DNA of 64,000 nt from Odontocerum albicorne (lineage: Eukaryota > Arthropoda > Insecta > Trichoptera > Odontoceridae), in NCBI GenBank assembly GCA_949825065.1, contig OX463848.1, forward strand, positions 28,711,549 through 28,775,548, written 5' to 3'. Numbering within the stretch: position 1 is the stretch's first letter; every line of letters starts with the position of its first letter. The translations under genes were made by a program, and so were the position numbers. Shown one piece after another: positions 1-10,518 of the stretch. Under the pieces are notes generated by a model, which had not been told where the DNA came from, ran no database searches, and worked only from the letters and a program-made list of their open reading frames with translations.

Positions 1-747
1 AATATGAGAATGTAATATTTTGAGATGAAAAAGTCTTCTTTAATTTTTTTCTTGAATACAGAAAACGAGACATTTTTAATCTTTCATATGTCGTAACAAC
101 ACATGTGTCGTTATATTAATACTCGATATTTTTTCGTAAGAAATTATTTATATGATATATTCTCATTAAAAATCAAAGCTTCAAAACACACTTAAAATTT
201 AAAATATTAAAAAAAATGCATCTTTTGGTTCCTTCATTATAGCTTATAAGTCGAAAATATATATTGAAAAACTGGAAACGTCATAAATATAAAAAATATA
301 AATGAATATGGGCTTAGTACAAAAACACCTGTTTTGTAAAATTAAATATCTCATTTTTGTTCTCTAATTGCCTTGTTAAGAGTATACAGCATATGACAAG
401 CAACAAATAAGCTAGTACTATTCTTTATTCCGTCTAAACGCCAAAGTAGAAAACGAAAGAAATCTCTTGTACATTGTCGGATTCTCCCTTCACAATTTAT
501 GTCACTTCAAACGTCTTCCTTAATGGTTTCCAGGATGAAAGAATTTAAACGATCGCGACTCGTGAATCCCTCATGAAGCAATTTTTCACCCTGCTCAAAT
601 TGGAAAATCATCGTCTCATAACTTTTATGAAACATCGTCCAAACTTGTCCTCGCCACTTCACGCTGACATTGTTGTCTTAAAAAATAATTTTACATTTTT
701 TTATTCTTTGGCCTATGTTGTGTTATACGATACACATATTTAATTAA
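1..747. other. AT-rich sequence without recognisable gene
   Basis: No feature recognised. A 55-codon open stretch lies on the minus strand at about 507-674, but it has no motif I recognise and no convincing splice signals. Confidence 0.5.
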
Positions 748-1259
748 TTAATTAAATAAATTTACAGTACAACAGTATTTTAACAAATGCACATAAAACA
801 AATACTAAAAATTATTGACAAAATTACAAGCTTTTACGAGTATCGTTGACTAACATGTATGGTAAATACAAAAAATTAATTAAATAAATTTACAGTACAA
901 CAGTATTTTAACAAATGCACATAAAACAAATACTAAAAATTATTGACAAAATTACAAGCTTTTACGAGTATCGTTGACTAACATGTATGGTAGATACAAA
1001 AAATTAATTAAATAAATTTACAGTACAACAGTATTTTAACAAATGCACATAAAACAAATACTAAAAATTATTGACAAAATTACAAGCTTTTACGAGTATC
1101 GTTGACTAACATGTATGGTAGATACAAAAAATTAATTAAATAAATTTACAGTACAACAGTATTTTAACAAATGCACATAAAACAAATACTAAAAATTATT
1201 GACAAAATTACAAGCTTTTACGAGTATCGTTGACTAACATGTATGGTAGATACAAAAAA
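748..1259. repeat. Tandem array, four copies of a 128-bp unit
   Basis: Four head-to-tail copies in exact register: the landmark TTTACAGTACAAC recurs at 761, 889, 1017 and 1145, a constant 128-bp spacing. The copies look almost identical; the first reads GGTAAATAC where later ones read GGTAGATAC. Each junction carries AATTAATTAAATAAA. The near-identity suggests recent amplification, though assembly duplication of a shorter array is possible. The small reading frame starting at 1230 begins inside the last copy and is not a gene. Confidence 0.95.
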
Positions 1260-1584
1260 GCAGTAGTAATTATTACCAAGTACCTAATTGTTTCAAATAA
1301 ATTTATTTTAATATGTATATTTAAATTCATTGTATATGTGCACTCGTATATTACAAAATATTACCAAAATTATTTAAACCATTATGACATAAATATGAGG
1401 ATTATTTCATTGTATTTTTAGGGTTAATTCGAAATAATGAGTAAATGATTTTTACTGCCAAAGAAAGAACTTAGTTTTTTTAACAGACCCAGTTCGAAAA
1501 AAATATTAGTAGTTCAAAATATGAATAGTTAAATCTTATATATTATTTATAGTTAAGGCATTAACTTTCTGAAGGTTTAATGGC

Positions 1585-1769
1585 ATTGTAATTTGTTTTA
1601 TTAAACACTGTTTATTCCACTTTATGTAACGGTATAACCCTACCGGTTTCAAGGTTTTCACCTCATCATTTCTGTGCTACCCTGATAATGAGGTGAACAC
1701 CTTGAAACCGATAGGGGTATACCGTTACACAAAGTGGAATAAACAGTGTCTAATAAAACAAATTACAAT
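1585..1769. repeat. Imperfect foldback, two ~82-bp arms around a 21-bp loop
   Basis: Arm 1585-1666 is the near-perfect reverse complement of arm 1688-1769. Both arms contain a CAGTGT..AATAAAACAAATTACAAT end and a core reading, in one orientation, TGATGAGGTGAAAACC, then TTGAAACCGGTAGGG, then TATACCGTTAC. A related single copy lies at 57220-57345, so this is a dispersed family whose two copies here sit head to head. The core resembles a type-I hammerhead ribozyme of the kind known in Penelope-like retroelement terminal repeats, but with extra bases relative to the consensus. No reverse transcriptase lies next to it. Confidence 0.85.
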
Positions 1770-2164
1770 AATTAAATATTGTTAATAATTTGAGGTATTA
1801 TTAATTTGTAAGAAATAAAATTGTCGAAGGTAAAAAAAACAAATACTTTCAGATTTCCAATATATTTTTAAGAAATGATCATGTTTTTAATGGTTTAGTC
1901 TTGCAAGTTTTATAAAATATAATATCATTTGATAATAGCAAATAATTTTCCAAACTGCTTCTTAGTTTTATGACAATACACTTTCTACTTTGAATAAGAT
2001 ATAACATTTTTATCATATAAAATAAATCACTAATTATATTGTTATTAACAAAATTCATATACAACATAAAATAACACCAAACTGTTATGTCCAAAATCCA
2101 CATCAATAATAAAATACATTGATCATACATTAAAATATACAATCATACAGTTAAATTCTTCTTC

Positions 2165-2345
2165 CCAGTGTCATCTCTCGTCCCCCCCAACGTTGAATAT
2201 CACTTGAGAGTAGACATCTTTGTCCTCGGCAGCCCGAAAAAGATGTCCAACGCCCCTTATGCCAGTCCAATCACGTATATTGCTGAGGCTTCCCTCTTCG
2301 GCCTTCTATTTTGCCTTGGACGATCAGGTGCAGCAATTTGTACTT
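2165..2345 (-). pseudogene. LINE reverse transcriptase C-terminal scrap (RTE-like)
   Basis: Read on the minus strand the sequence encodes a GKIEGRRGKP stretch followed by a tryptophan-containing patch. This is the layout of the C-terminal tail of many insect RTE-like LINE polyproteins (GRR-x-GRP followed by a DREEWR-like patch). There is a stop codon inside. It ends just before the left terminus of the pogo element at 2360. A 5'-truncated, decayed insertion; family-level assignment only. Confidence 0.55.
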
Positions 2346-2359
2346 TTCTCCTCTAAGTA

Positions 2360-5128
2360 GGGTAAACTTTCCTAAATCGTACTCCTGCCTAAATCGTACC
2401 ACTACGATAACTCAAAATGTAATGCTCATTCAGCGCCACCGGTGACAAAAACAAGAAGCCCTAGGCAGACATATTGCTTTGTATGTTGTTGGACGCTGTG
2501 CATTTGCTCTACAGAAAAAATATATAAATTGTAAGTATTTTTGCTGTTTTTCAGTATTTTTTTTACTTATTTGATAAGAGGTTTGTTCCATTATCGTTTG
2601 CATAAGTTGATGAAATGTATATACATACCGAACTATGTGTATTTCTTCATATTTTTGTATACTTTACGTCACGCGTGGACGCACGGTATTTAAACATAAC
2701 CTATAAAAATGTGAATGACATGATTTGCCTTAATAGTACCAGTAAGGTTATTCTGAAATCGTACCGGTACGATATAGGAATACTTGGTTTTAAGTGCTAA
2801 CATATTTTATTCATTTACATAGTTGATTATTATTCATGTTAACAATAATGTATTGTATTTTCAAGTTAGTAAACATGTTATTGAGAAAGATTTTTTTATA
2901 ATTCTGGCAATCCACCCAATTATTTAAATTATTTGTTTCCTATTTTTAGTTAAGCTGAAAAATGACAAAACGTCAGTATAACACATGGTCCAAGGAGAAT
3001 ATGGAAGAAGCTATCAAGATGTATAGTGACGGAAAATTAAAATTCAACGAAGTGTGCCGGAATTATAAAATTCCAAAGCCAACATTCCGACGACACTTGA
3101 AGAATCTGAATACTTACGAAACTAACGGAAGACCCAAAGACTTAACAGAAGACATGGAAAACGAATTAGTTAAACATATATATACTAGAACTAGAATCCA
3201 GTTTTTTTGGACTGACAATTAAAGAATTTCGCCACTTGGCGTACCAATTAGCTGAAAGATATAAACTTCCGCACAGATTTAATAGAGACACTCAGTTAGC
3301 TGGCTGGAAGTGGTACTACAACTTTTTAAAGACCCACCCGGAAATATCATTGAGAACTCCTGAAGCAACATCAATGGCTCGGTGCAAAGGTTTTAATAAA
3401 AAAAATGTGACGGATTTCTTTGACAAATATGAAAAGATTGTAGATACATTCAAATTTACAGGGAGCCATATATATAACGTCGATGAAACGGGACTCAGCA
3501 CTGTACACAAGCCATCTAAAATTTTAGCAAAAAAAGGAAAACATCAAGTATTGACAAGTGGAGAGCGAGGAACGAATACAACGTGTGTTTGTTGTATGAA
3601 TGCTGTAGGTGAATTCGTACCTCCAATGCTCATATTCAAAAGGAAAAGGATGACAGACGATCTGACAAGAGGAGGTCCACCTAACACATTATACACTTGC
3701 TCTGACAGTGGATGGATTACATCTGGTTTATTCCTACAATGGATGGAACATTTTATTAAGTCTGTCAGGTTACAGAAATCAGATGAAAAGCAAGTGTTGC
3801 TAATACTAGATGGGCATTCGACCCATACAAAAAATATCGACGCAATTCATCTTGCCAGAGAATGTGGAATCCTTATGCTTTCCTTGCCAGCTCACACATC
3901 CCACAAACTTCAACCCCTGGACAAATCATTTTTTAAATCTTTGAAATTAAAATATACCAAGGCAAGCGAAACTTGGATGCGTACGCATCCAGGAAGTTTA
4001 ATCAAACAGTCGAATGTGGCAGGAATTTTAGGAGACGCCTACCCACGAGCTGTGTGCATGGAAACTGCATTGCATGGCTTCGAATCGTGTGGTTTGTGGC
4101 CATGTAACCGTTTTCAAATAAGGGATGAAGAATTTGTACTTATAAATGACACCAAAGAAACTGACGAAATACCGTCAAGATCAGACACATACACTCGCAA
4201 TGATATTTCAAATAACACAGTCTTGCATATTCCACAGATTTCCGCACCACAACTAACTGATGAACAGTGTAATTCTCCTGACATTTCACATCAAATTTGT
4301 ACGTCAACCATAAGGTCTGAAATTGAACACCTGTCACCCAAAATTCAAATAACAGCGACACAAAATAAATCAAGAAATACCACAGCATCAGCAGGTCAAG
4401 TTTTAACTGAGAGTCCGTATAAAAATGAACTCGAAAAGAAATTGAATGAGCCAAAGAGGAAAAAAATAACCAAACGTCTTGAAATGGAAGAAAAACGAAA
4501 AAACATTAAAAAAAGAGCAAACAAATCCAATGTAACCCCTGATTTAAAAGAAAATATTAAAAAAAGAGCAAAAAAAGCCAACGTCGGTTTGTTTTGTGGA
4601 AAATGCAACAAAAAAATACAAAAAAATAAGATGCAATGCATACAATGTGACATTTGGTTTCATGAACTTTGTGTTGGAGTCGACAAAAGAATTTCTATTT
4701 ATATATGTAATAACTGCAAGATTTGATTCATGTAGTACCTATCCACATAATACTATATATTGTTTTTCAGTCATTTCTTTAAAAATATCATTAACAGATT
4801 TTAAACACCATTACTTTACTTTTTCCAACAGCTAATTTACCATTTATTTAAGTTTGATTCAAAGATTTGATTGTTAATTTTGTTCAAAGTACGATTTAAG
4901 AACAACGTGGTACGGTTTAAGAACATTTGAGCCTAAATCGTACTTTTTTTATTATTTTTATTTTGAATTTTATTTTAATGCCTATTTCTTTTTTTATATT
5001 TTTGTGTATGTCATTTCATAAGTAAATAATAATTGATTTTGATAGTATGTATTTGATTGTCTTATTTTCCTTCATAACCTTGTTGTTGAAATATTTGCTT
5101 AAGGGGTACGATTAAGGAAAGTTTACCC
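2360..5128 (+). mobile_element. pogo/Tigger-type DNA transposon, full length (2,769 bp)
   Basis: The left end reads GGGTAAACTTTCCTAAATCG and the right end is its reverse complement with one mismatch (ATTAAGGAAAGTTTACCC). Both are flanked by a TA target duplication (2358-2359 and 5129-5130), diagnostic of the Tc1/mariner/pogo superfamily. Subterminal repeats of the CCTAAATCGTAC motif lie at 2371 and 2388 on the left and at about 4889, 4910 (one mismatch) and 4932 on the right; these could be transposase binding sites. Inside is one transposase region, split by a frameshift. Well-preserved termini and little internal decay suggest a fairly recent insertion. Confidence 0.93.
2962..4726 (+). pseudogene. 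pogo-like transposase with C-terminal PHD finger, single frameshift
   Basis: Cuts and joins DNA at TA targets in the nucleus (family knowledge). Part one (2962-3222, 86 codons) is a Psq/HTH DNA-binding domain (KMYSDGKLKFNEVCRNYKIP). Part two (open to 4726) carries the CENP-B/pogo DDE core: NVDETG (Asp83 counted from the Met at 3236), ILDGHSTH (Asp192) and LQPLDKSFF (Asp229), so a DDD triad with 36 residues between the last two. A lysine-rich segment (about 400-450) leads to a C4HC3 PHD finger at about 454-494: CGKC, CIQC, HELC, CNNC. The two frames overlap in a run of seven T at 3202-3208; one base fewer would join them (FFGLTIKEF in the downstream frame). Real mutation, assembly error in a homopolymer, or ribosomal slippage are all possible; I favour mutation or error. 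Confidence 0.92.
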
Positions 5129-5130
5129 TA

Positions 5131-6784
5131 CCATACATGACCCAAGTAGGACACCTTACAGTTAAATGGAAAGATTTAAATTTTCTTACGTGAACGTTAC
5201 TTAAAGATGATTAATTTATTTAATCTTTTTACATCTACTATTTTGATATTTCAAAATGTTTAATTCATCATCATCTTCAACCTATGTGACTGCATTCAAA
5301 CTCACCTTTCAGTTTCCACCGGCTGTCTTTTTGGTATTCCTTTTTATTTCATTTACAGACGCATTTATGCAATTTGTACAAAATTTGGATTCGTTTTTTA
5401 ATTGTGAATATTGTCACTATGTGACTTAAAATTTATTCTTAATCAATTTTTTAAATAATTTTGAATTACTCCTGAGATATGGATTATTGATTATAAAAAA
5501 ATCACATAGGAAATTGAAATGAAGTTAGCTTATAGTTACAATATAGAAATAAGATTAGTCCTTTAGTTTTTAAGTAATAAATTTGTGTATGGGTATAGCC
5601 TTTGACAAATGTTTATATCATTGATTAATTTATCAAATAAAAAATAATAGGTATAATTGCTTTACCGACATGTTTATTATTCGTAAGCCAACACTTTTTT
5701 TTGACACGATCTTCTCTTTGATTAGTGAAGTACACCAAGCATTTTGCATCATTATTTAAAGGTAATACTCTTGATAACTAACTATTCAGATACTGGGTAG
5801 ATAGATTTGCCATATGAACGGCTGTAACAAATCAAACACGCCAGTCAAAACCTGGGTTTGATCTGTGAAACTGGAATGATTGCTGTAATACGACTTTAAA
5901 CACTTTCATATACTAAACCATGAATTAACTGGTAGATAAACATACTCAACTACCACAAGAGATAGTATAATATCGAACTGGTGGTTCATATTATGTCCAT
6001 AGTTCCATTACAACAATTACTAGAACTCAATTTACTTCCTGACACCTCATAAAAAATATCCAATAGCTTTATTCCATTTTTCTTTTTCAAATATGTTACA
6101 TCGTATTTTAAATAAATTCATATGACATTTTTTTAAAAAGTGATATGCGTTACCCTTTGTTGACGCAATATGTACGACATATTGATTTATATTCTCGTCA
6201 AAAGTCTCGACACGTTGATTTATATTCTCGATACTTGAATTTCTTTATGATCTAGTTCCACAATTGGTGACAGACAGTTGATTTTCACATGTGTCGTAAA
6301 TTTCATGCGTACAGTATTTTCATTCAGTGGCGTCCGGCATTTAGCAAATACATACTTGGTACGTATTCCGGTGATTAATGGGAAAATCGGCTTTGCAATT
6401 ATAATCGTTCGGAAACAACTAACGTGAAAAGGAAATGTAATAACGGCCCACTAGGTAGGTATTAACAGACGTAGATTTTCAATTGAAATTCCTAATGCAT
6501 TATTGCAAAACTCAAATATACAACGCATCTCTCTTCTTGTATGCTCCCTGTATATAATGGAAGATTTTTAGTAAATAGGATGAGGAAAGGATTTATTTGT
6601 AGTTTGTTCCTAATTACCTTTTTTTTCGATTATACCGGATGCAAAAACCGATTTATAAGATGCAAATTGAACAATAATGATACGAGTATATCTGGAATTA
6701 TCTTAATTAAGTATATAAACGCTTCATTACACGATGTACAATTTAGAGATTTTCTTGCCAAAACGAAATCTCCGACGATAAGGT
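5131..6784. other. AT-rich sequence, nothing recognised
   Basis: No coding motif, RNA or clear element. A short internal duplication of TTGATTTATATTCTCG lies at about 6182-6230. The 111-codon frame starting at 6541 runs antisense into the LINE end that starts at about 6785 and has atypical composition, so I do not call it a gene. Confidence 0.5.
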
Positions 6785-7241
6785 TATATTTTATATATTT
6801 ATTTATTTTATTTACACGTGAAAAGAAATCTATAAATACACGATTTTCGAAAAAAACAACAGGAAATTTAATTTAGTCACAATTTTAACGGATCTGGGTT
6901 TGTTTGTTGCCTTTTATTTGTCGTGTCCCCAGTCAACTAGGCTTACACCTGTATCTCACTGAGGACATATAGCATGAAAAAATAAATCGATTTTCTTTCC
7001 GATTTTTGATTATATAAAACTCCCGTTGCATATTTTCATCAACCTGACAAACAGTGACAATTAATGACATGTGTATATATCACGCGAATCAAACCCCTCA
7101 CACTTCATCACTTCAGACAGACCAAACACGTTCATCCCACAATATATCGCACATAATCATAAAAAAACAACACACTCAAGACTTCACACAAATCTTTGCT
7201 ACAAGTCATTCGTCTTGCAAGCCCAAGTATTCAAACTCCTG
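6785..7241 (-). mobile_element. LINE 3' end, copy A (Jockey/CR1-like family)
   Basis: Matches at high similarity the 3' regions at 34831, 42463 and 58121. Shared landmarks on the plus strand are GGATCTGGGTTTGTT, TCCCCAGT(C/A)AACTAGGC and TATCTCACTGAGGA. Its minus-strand 3' end is a TAAA-rich simple tail (6785-6815). It is 5'-truncated inside the 3' untranslated region at 7241, so no protein is left. The truncation point coincides with a perfect hairpin (7242-7287). Confidence 0.85.
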
Positions 7242-7287
7242 TCCAATAATGTAAACTAAATATGACCGTTTAGTTTACATTATTGGA
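7242..7287. repeat. Perfect 19-bp hairpin at the LINE 5' junction
   Basis: TCCAATAATGTAAACTAAA (7242-7260) and its exact reverse complement (7269-7287) flank an 8-base loop. It begins exactly where similarity to the related LINE copies stops, which suggests a repair or template-switch product made during insertion. Confidence 0.9.
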
Positions 7288-8006
7288 TGAAAGATTTACA
7301 TTCTAGCTTTATACAAAGAAAATAAAATGATAAAAGACTTGCCAGAAAAATTGAAGGAATACAAGAATCATTGAGTAATTTCAATATAACATATAAAACA
7401 ATCTTATCTGCCTCAAGGAGATAAGGAATATTGGAAATGAGGGTAATGATGTATCCAGTAAACACACATCTTATAGAAAAATGAATGCTTTTTCAGTTAC
7501 GGCTTGTAATACGCCAACGACGAACCAAGTCTTGTATTAACCAGCAGCAAGATGTAGAGCGTAACGAGCTTATAATGGAGCTTTATTTATATCACAAAGA
7601 GATTTTTAATAAATTCGTATGGCGTTTCTAAACAATTCCAGAGTAATGATGCGGAAATGTTAAAAGAGCATAGCTGATAGACAGTATTGTCTTCAGTACT
7701 AGTAATCAAGTGCATAGGCCACAATACTTACAGCCCGCGCAAGTATTGTTACTAGATGAACTATTTTATTAGACAAGGATCCTTTGTTTCTGGTATCATC
7801 TGAAATTGAACCCGAAATCCCGAGTGGAAGACCAGCATTTCATCAACTAAGCCAAGGAGAGATAAAAATCATAGACTTGAAAATTTATTCAAACTGTTTT
7901 GAAAGTCGCGTCAGTTTGGGGAATTAGTTAAGTGTTAATTAACGGTCTGTGAATCACATGGATTATCACGTTAACAGATATTGATGTCAATGGAAATGAA
8001 ATATGA
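7288..8006. other. Unassigned; short open patch at 7760-7927
   Basis: No recognised gene. A plus-strand stretch at about 7760-7927 reads through EPEIPSGRPAFHQLSQGE before a stop. The GRP-x-F-x-x-LS pattern resembles conserved parts of transposon proteins, but the family cannot be named. Confidence 0.3.
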
Positions 8007-8120
8007 TTCAATTGCGAACATAGTTATGTCTACATTTAACAAACACAGTTCAATTACGTATATTGTTACGTCAACATTTAACAACATGATTCAATTACAT
8101 GTAACGTTAACATTTAACAA
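8007..8120. repeat. Short tandem repeat, three copies of ~42 bp
   Basis: TTCAATT(G/A)CG followed by a variant of GTTA(T/C)GTC(A/T)ACATTTAAC recurs starting at 8007, 8049 and 8090. Copies are diverged. It immediately precedes a LINE fragment. Confidence 0.7.
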
Positions 8121-8290
8121 GAAAGAAGGAAACGTTGAAAGGGAGAGAAATCGTAGAACTTGTATGGGAAAGTGTATGGATGTAGTAGAGACTAAATATG
8201 TGTCGAGATAGGAAAGTATGGCGCTCTTTCCTCTCTACCTTAATGGCGTGGTGGTTTGCATGTGTGTAAGTAACATTTAACAAACAATCG
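8121..8290 (+). pseudogene. RTE-like LINE C-terminal fragment
   Basis: The plus strand encodes ERERNRRTCMGKCMDVVETK followed by YVSR and a stop. The layout (NRR-x-CM, MDV-x-E-x-K, YVSRDR-x-WRS) is the C-terminal tail of the LINE family also seen at 16798-17060, 45840-46065, 54370-54800 and 62835-62890. The 3' sequence ATGGCGTGGTGGTTTGC is close to the ends at 46040 and 62870. Severely truncated. Confidence 0.6.
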
Positions 8291-8499
8291 AATGTTATAT
8301 ACCATTGGATGAAACCTCCTTTTTGGTCACTTTTTTATTTTGTTATTTCACAATATTTTTTTTATACGAGTATTTTGGCCTCCTCGTTAGCCGCTGATGT
8401 TGGATATTTAATAAATGTGGTTTGGGGTAATAATCATATGAGAATAGACGCAAAAGTTAAAATTCATCGAGTATATGTGCGTGGTCAACCCTGACTTAT

Positions 8500-8563
8500 G
8501 TGAGGGCAATCATGACTTCTATATTGTACCGTATACAATGAAAGTGTAATGCAATACAATATC
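8500..8563 (+). mobile_element. Tail of the tRNA-derived SINE family
   Basis: TTGTACCGTATACAATGAAA followed by GTGTAATGCAATAC matches the 3' tail of the SINE copies at 24-25 kb. The tRNA-like head is missing. Confidence 0.6.
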
Positions 8564-8564
8564 A

Positions 8565-8663
8565 AGACATGCTGTCCGAATGATAACTGGCCACAGGCCT
8601 AACTTAAGAGAAAGAAGAATTTACAAATTTCTGGGTGTCTATACTTTCAATCTAATTCCCTGA
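8565..8663 (+). pseudogene. LINE reverse transcriptase C-terminal fragment
   Basis: The plus strand encodes RHAVRMITGHRPNLRERRIY then KFLGVYTFNLIP and a stop. The motif R-A-(I/V)-R-x-I-T-G followed by ...LGVLT... is conserved in the thumb/C-terminal part of Jockey and CR1/L2-like LINE reverse transcriptases. About 33 codons survive. Confidence 0.7.
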
Positions 8664-10299
8664 GCCATATTTTCTATCAAATAAATATTTTGTTTGTATT
8701 ATACCTCTCCGCTATTCGCCAACAACAATAAAAATAAAAAATGAAATTCGAGTAATGAAGATTTTATATTTGAACATAACAAAGATATTTACGACATTGT
8801 GTCACAAATACATTATATCATTTTACTTTTCACATTAAATAAAATGAATATCGTGTTCATAAAAACACAACGACGGTTTTCCCTGCACACCCTTCGTTGT
8901 TTATAATTTATATTTCTCTCTTGTCTCGCGCTATATACAAATATACCGGAAACACGAAAAAAAATAACAGCAAATATCATTGTTCGAACAGTACTAATGA
9001 ATACAGTTCTTTCATAGCTTAATATATTCTTTGTCCTATTTTGGTTTTCTGTGTTTTATTTTGTCATTTTTAATAGCGTTATTTAGTAACTAAATAATTT
9101 TACCCCAAGTTTCAATATAACATCGTTTCTACACTAAACATAAGTTTTATCGCAAGGCACAATAGTTAGATTTAAAGAGAGTTAAAAATCCAACAAAAGA
9201 AATAAAAACTATTCATAATTACAATAATTTATCTCATCTTAATTTATTCTAGTCTGGCTGATACACATATTCTAGGCTTCAATCAGTTTTCATTTCTAGA
9301 CATCAATTATAAATGTTGTGATATTACTATACTTAAAAAGGCTATATTGCCTGACGTATCGTGAACAAATTGATTTCAAATGGGATATTTCTATAGAATC
9401 TATGTTTAAGTTTTCCATAGAATAAATTGAATGTTCCGAGTCGATCCAATAGGGTGGGCTATGAAGAGGCTTTTGCTGCTACTGGTCTAGTGTGTTTTAT
9501 AAAACTTGACGTATGTATTTAAAAAAAACACTTGACATTGATACATTTGAAAAAAATCATTTTTTTATAAGTATACATAATTAATTATAAGTATGGAATC
9601 TTAAGATATATTTTTTCAGCTATCCTTCGCAAAAAAATATTATATTTATAGAATTATTTATAGCTGCGTGTTAAAATGAAACAAATAGCTTTATTTGGCA
9701 TTCTATGGTGTTTAAATTAGCAAATATTGTTATTTTAGATCCAAGAGGTTTTATTACGTATATGAATGAATGAAGTATGAATCGATTGCCGGAAATAACA
9801 TTCTTACGATGTTCACAAGATTAACTTGCGACTCAACTATCAAATCCGCGTGAATTTGCTCTTGAACTATAATTTTCAGCAACAGTATAATTTTTTTCCC
9901 AGTGTGGAGCGTTATATTACGAGTGTCATCGATAAAATACTTCGTATCATAAAATTATATTTAGATCCGACCTGTCTAGGTTTTGATTTGCTTTAGAAAA
10001 AAATATATTTAGGTTTACATTACTCGACCAGCTACAAAATATATGTAAATGTTTCGTAGAGTTAATGATTCTCGATACTTTTATAATTAACACCGATCAC
10101 CGACTTCAAGCCCAAAAATAATTGTTACGAAAAAGTGCGAAGATAATGATTGAAATCCTAAGAGAGATTGCGCCGTGGTGACGACTCCATTAGGTTTGTA
10201 CAGATCGAGGGGAGACGTCCATGAAATATCTTAAATCAACCATTCAACTCTTTCAATTTACCAGCTTTTATTGAAAAAGGACTTTGGTATCAAATTTTA
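8664..10299. other. AT-rich sequence, nothing recognised
   Basis: Homopolymer-rich and stop-rich in all frames; no coding motif, repeat or RNA gene identified. Confidence 0.55.
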
Positions 10300-10432
10300 T
10301 TTAGACAGGGTTCGAGTTTGTCTTTCACATTAGGCCACTTAAACATATTTCTGGTTAGTTGGAGCAGAGTGCCACATAGTTATTAATTTGCGAGGTTGTA
10401 CTTTATACAACGAAAGTTTAATAATAAAACAA
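10300..10432 (+). mobile_element. SINE 3' half
   Basis: Contains the family landmarks TTTCACATTAGGCC, ATTTCTGGTTAGTTGGA, GAGTGCCACATAG and GGTTGTACTTTATACAACGA. The tRNA-like promoter region is degraded or absent. Confidence 0.7.
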
Positions 10433-10518
10433 AAACTTGTTTATATAACAACCGTATATGTTATGAAGAAATATTTAGTTTAATTAAGCTGAGTCAACTT
10501 TGAATATACATTTTGCGT

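Noticed and set aside
507..674. Possible minus-strand exon of 55 codons
   Set aside because: Open with fairly balanced composition, but splice sites are not convincing and no homology is recognisable.
6541..6876. 111-codon plus-strand reading frame
   Set aside because: AT-biased, no motif, and its last third is antisense to a LINE 3' end.
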